17,900 nucleotides of DNA from assembly GCA_030019325.1 (NCBI GenBank), contig JASEFB010000034.1, forward strand, positions 1-17,900, given 5' to 3'. Position 1 is the first letter of the stretch, and every line of letters begins with the position of its first letter. A program made the position numbers and the translations under genes. Source of the DNA: an archaeon. Its GTDB lineage: Archaea > Halobacteriota > Syntropharchaeia > Alkanophagales > Methanospirareceae. This document shows positions 16,301 to 17,900 of this stretch, piece by piece. The notes under the pieces are model-generated. The model ran no database searches and was not told where the DNA came from. It saw only the letters and a program-made list of their open reading frames with translations.

Positions 16301-17013
16301 TTAAATACCGATTGAAGGTTTACGAGTGCATCAATCCTGTTCATGAAGAATGCTTCAATGACTTCACTGCTCGATTTAGCACCTAATTCTTTATCACCCA
16401 TTCCATAGCAGAAGGCTGGAATCACATCAAACTCGTTTTCCAATTCACGGATTAAAGCATTCACGATCTTAAGGTCTCTGTTTGCCCAATATGTTCGAAA
16501 GAAGAGAATGCCAATCTTGTGTTTGTGCGCAGGTTTATACCACGCGAAATATTCTTCTACGGTCTCGAAAGCAGTTTCGGCATCTGGATGATATATCCCC
16601 TGCCACATCGTCTCCTTTGGATTCTCGTATTTATAATCCAGACCTAAGACCTCTTTTCCGATGTATTTCAGCATGTTCTTCGTGTTATCCAACCCTCCAT
16701 ATACATGGTAGGCATTGACCGCTGCAACAACCTCCAAAGGGACGTTTGAAAGTAACCAGAAGGTTGTATCATGCCCGAACGAGATTGTTGGCACATCTTT
16801 TCTCAGGCTTTCGATTAGCTCGTCCCAATGTTCCTCATTTGATGGATGTAGGAGGATGACGTCCGCCCGCTCAAAAGATTTTATGCACTCCTTTCGCTTC
16901 TTCTCTTCTTCCATGTCATGGTCAGGCCACGCGTTTAACTCTATTCCGAGCTCCTTGCATGCGTTGATGAGCAATGCCATGTCACTTCCCCATATTACGG
17001 CTGTTACCTTCAT
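13315..17013 (-). CDS. cobN: CobN/BchH-type cobaltochelatase large subunit
   Basis: Large chelatase subunit that binds the tetrapyrrole and inserts the metal, cobalt in the CobN branch, powered by a ChlI/ChlD-type ATPase such as the one at 9897-12020. The 1232-residue length is typical. Family features include MWQGIYHPDAE, ILFFRTYWANRD, PPHQYLATYQYLE, HVGTHGNLEFLPGK (from H533), DNPSEGTIAKRR, PTGRNFYSLDPFKIPT, SGITRDCFYNCIELLDEA and the C-terminal block EVDDWIFDDIARTFVLD. Two cysteine groups stand out: C484, C491, C496, C501 before the HVGTHG motif, and C1050, C1052, C1053, C1054 in DLCGCCCYFGTHGG. Such cysteines are, to my knowledge, common in archaeal CobN relatives and may bind an Fe-S cluster or metal. 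The ATG at 17013 gives a complete N-terminus. The gene has its own TATA box in the 72-bp gap after the upstream gate gene. Cobalt versus another metal remains inference. Confidence 0.95.
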   Translation of the reverse strand: MKVTAVIWGSDMALLINACKELGIELNAWPDHDMEEEKKRKECIKSFERADVILLHPSNEEHWDELIESLRKDVPTISFGHDTTFWLLSNVPLEVVAAVNAYHVYGGLDNTKNMLKYIGKEVLGLDYKYENPKETMWQGIYHPDAETAFETVEEYFAWYKPAHKHKIGILFFRTYWANRDLKIVNALIRELENEFDVIPAFCYGMGDKELGAKSSSEVIEAFFMNRIDALVNLQSVFNAGGESGSVNALKELDVPVFHPLMAYHTTEEEWRKGNQGLSSLEVGWSVAMPEFEGVIEPIIIGVLRRESDDEFERHTQIEDRVKKIVNRVKKWIELKDKPKSERRVAFILHNNPCASVEATVGSGSHLDTLESVARILKKMKDAGYSVCPPENGKELIENIMNRKAISEFRWTTVDEIVSKGGALALISKEDYEKWFDTLDQRVKERTCEAWGNPPGEPMDGVPAAMVYNGKIVITGVRYGNAVVCVQPKRGCAGSRCDGQVCKILHDPEVPPPHQYLATYQYLESSFDADVIVHVGTHGNLEFLPGKSVALSESCYPDIAIGNLPHLYIYNSDNPSEGTIAKRRSYAVLVDHMQTVMTESGLYGELKELEDQIAEYNRTKTSDKARAHALEHIIIDLIRKTKLSEEIKLDKIENKYSFEKIIELAHEAITRIYNTQIPDGMHIFGEVPRSDKKVEFINSILRYDSELRKLIFVLMGLDIQPSDAESKFLTEVDSIAKEFISAFLSEEEPLEAAKRILGDRLKRENVDKLYLIWEKVMDISARIEASDELESLFHGFDAGYIEPGPSGLITRGKPEILPTGRNFYSLDPFKIPTRGAWEIGKRLADGVIRKYEEENGKLPENIAMYWMASDVMWADGEQLAQILYLIGVEPVWKDGRVKGYRIIPLEELGRPRIDVTVRVSGITRDCFYNCIELLDEAIQEVAMLDEPIEKNHLRKHVLTLDNMGDENRKEDGKYARIFASKPGTYGNGVNLAVYASAWKEEKDLSDVFVHWNGYAYGKNNFGIEAHDSFVSQLKTVDLTFNKTVTDEYDLCGCCCYFGTHGGLTTAARELSGHEVSAYYGDTRDQDKIEVRSLADEVRRIVRSKLLNPKWVEGMKRHGYRGAGDISKRIGRVYGWEATTQEVDDWIFDDIARTFVLDNEMRKFFEENNPWALEEIGRRLLEAYERGLWNADEEVIEGLKSAYLEMEGWIEEKMGEAKGDFQGGAIDVKPFKKG

Positions 17014-17050
17014 TTTTCGTACCTTACTTCCTCATTTTATCTTAACTCTC

Positions 17051-17060
17051 TTTATAAAAG
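17051..17060 (-). promoter_or_regulatory. TATA box of cobN
   Basis: Minus strand reads CTTTTATAAA. Initiation about 25 nt downstream would be near 17028, giving a short leader of about 15 nt. It sits in the short spacer between the upstream gate gene and cobN, so cobN can be transcribed on its own. Confidence 0.55.
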
Positions 17061-17085
17061 TATTATCTTTTAAACCTTATCTCTT

Positions 17086-17900
17086 TTATGATAGTAAAAA
17101 ATAGATCATAATTATTATAAATAGTGTCGTGCCAATGAAGATGGAGAGCTCGATAGTAACCAGTTTTGAGGCAAACTTGACGCCATAGATGGAAGTGAAG
17201 ATCGGGAAGATGTTCTTCGGGAAATCCATTATCGAAACGAAGAGGAGCAAGCCAATGAATAGAGTGAGGAGAACCTCCTTAGAAGTAAACAACCCGTTTC
17301 TGAACATCTCTCCTGCCATGACCATACCTGCCGAAGGGCTTGCAATCTGCATGCTGATGACAATAATGGATTGAGGAGAAAGCCCGACTTGGTGTAAAAC
17401 AGGAGCGATATGCTTCTCCAATGCTTCAAAAGCACCAAGATGCATCAATATCATTAAGACGATAATAGTTATCCCCAACCTCAGGGATACCTTTTTCAAT
17501 AGTTTTAGAGCATCTGCGAAGGATTTCTTTATTGCTTCTTTCTTTGATTTGTGGGGCTCTGCCCCACGACCCCGCAAGCCCTGTAAGGGCTTATTTGTCA
17601 CTTCTCCATTCAATTTATTTTCAAAGTTTGCATTCACTCGTTCCCCTTCGTTGACCACCCTCAGTCTTCCATAGAAAAATCCTATCATCACTGTTACGAT
17701 AGCCCCGATAAAAGAGAAGGCGATATACTTCGCGGCAAGCATGAATCCAAGTGCAGGCACTGCTATGGGCAGGTAATACTGGAATAGGGTTCTCGTTCGC
17801 ATTGCAGCAGAGGATATGAGCACAGCGGTTATCGCTTCTTCTTCATTCACCAGCTTCTTATTTAAGAAAGATGCTAACGTTGCATGTGCGGCTGTTGCAT
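17086..17900 (-). CDS. Gate-family membrane protein, 5' end cut by the window edge
   Basis: Second nucleoside-recognition/gate-type membrane protein, paralogous to the one at 12177-13142. The open frame does not start at the GTG near 17850: it continues without a stop to 17900, reading AHATLASFLNKKLVNEEEA just before, which resembles the family pattern (gate motif, then E-x-E/D-A-I). The gene therefore begins outside the window. Visible parts are several hydrophobic segments, a charged cytoplasmic loop, and a second gate half with SMQIASPSAGMVMAGEMF and TSKEVLLTLFIGLL. The loop contains NKPLQGLRGRGAEPH, encoded by the 43-bp palindromic repeat in a frame different from that used in the chelatase gene. 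It lies 72 bp upstream of cobN on the same strand. The substrate is unknown. Confidence 0.75.
   Translation of the reverse strand, partial: ATAAHATLASFLNKKLVNEEEAITAVLISSAAMRTRTLFQYYLPIAVPALGFMLAAKYIAFSFIGAIVTVMIGFFYGRLRVVNEGERVNANFENKLNGEVTNKPLQGLRGRGAEPHKSKKEAIKKSFADALKLLKKVSLRLGITIIVLMILMHLGAFEALEKHIAPVLHQVGLSPQSIIVISMQIASPSAGMVMAGEMFRNGLFTSKEVLLTLFIGLLLFVSIMDFPKNIFPIFTSIYGVKFASKLVTIELSIFIGTTLFIIIMIYFLLS
17551..17593. repeat. 43-bp two-hairpin repeat, copy 2 (inside the gate-family gene)
   Basis: Same two-hairpin unit as at 10561-10603, with 42 of 43 bases identical. Hairpin 1 is GTGGGGCTCTGCCCCAC and hairpin 2 is AAGCCC-TGTAA-GGGCTT. It sits in the part of the gene that encodes the cytoplasmic loop and is translated as NKPLQGLRGRGAEPH, without breaking the frame. 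Confidence 0.9.

Noticed and set aside
10561..17593. CRISPR array suggested by repeated GC-rich units
   Set aside because: Only two copies exist, 7 kb apart and inside genes, with no regular spacers and no cas genes.

Overview
The window looks like a chromosomal segment of a euryarchaeon, probably of the methanogen/ANME-like Halobacteriota (order not resolvable by reading). The reasons are archaeal TATA boxes in front of genes, secreted proteins with a DUF3344-type domain and PGF-CTERM-like archaeosortase tails, an archaeal-type CobN with extra cysteines, and a fused ChlI/ChlD ATPase. Base composition is moderate with AT-rich intergenic regions.

Layout: positions 1-2678 carry two plus-strand tetrapyrrole genes, hemL (glutamate-1-semialdehyde aminomutase) and hemC (hydroxymethylbilane synthase). 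They are separated by a minus-strand antitoxin gene whose toxin partner survives only as a C-terminal remnant. From 2679 to the right edge every gene is on the minus strand. In that direction, starting from the right edge, come: a membrane protein of the nucleoside-recognition/gate family (cut by the window edge), cobN, a second gate-family membrane protein, a fused ChlI-ChlD ATPase, a FecCD/BtuC-type permease with its BtuD/FepC-type ATPase, a collapsed DrrAB-like ABC exporter, two secreted surface proteins, and the tail remnant of a second BtuD-like ATPase.

How they fit together: hemL and hemC make the linear tetrapyrrole precursor. CobN with ChlI/ChlD forms an ATP-dependent metal chelatase, most likely cobalt into a corrin precursor. 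The BtuCD-type transporter would import a corrinoid, iron chelate or similar compound. The two gate-family membrane proteins around cobN have no assigned substrate, and their position suggests a transport role linked to the chelatase. The surface proteins are an independent two-gene unit.

The most unusual signals are: (1) a 43-bp two-hairpin element inserted inside two different protein genes, read in two different frames and keeping both open; (2) a 68-nt nested stem structure with a competing alternative hairpin in the leader of the gate gene downstream of cobN; (3) a 15-bp perfect palindrome placed like an operator before the collapsed exporter; (4) three separate deletion scars, which point to active erosion of accessory genes here. 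No CRISPR array, rRNA, tRNA or insertion sequence was recognised.
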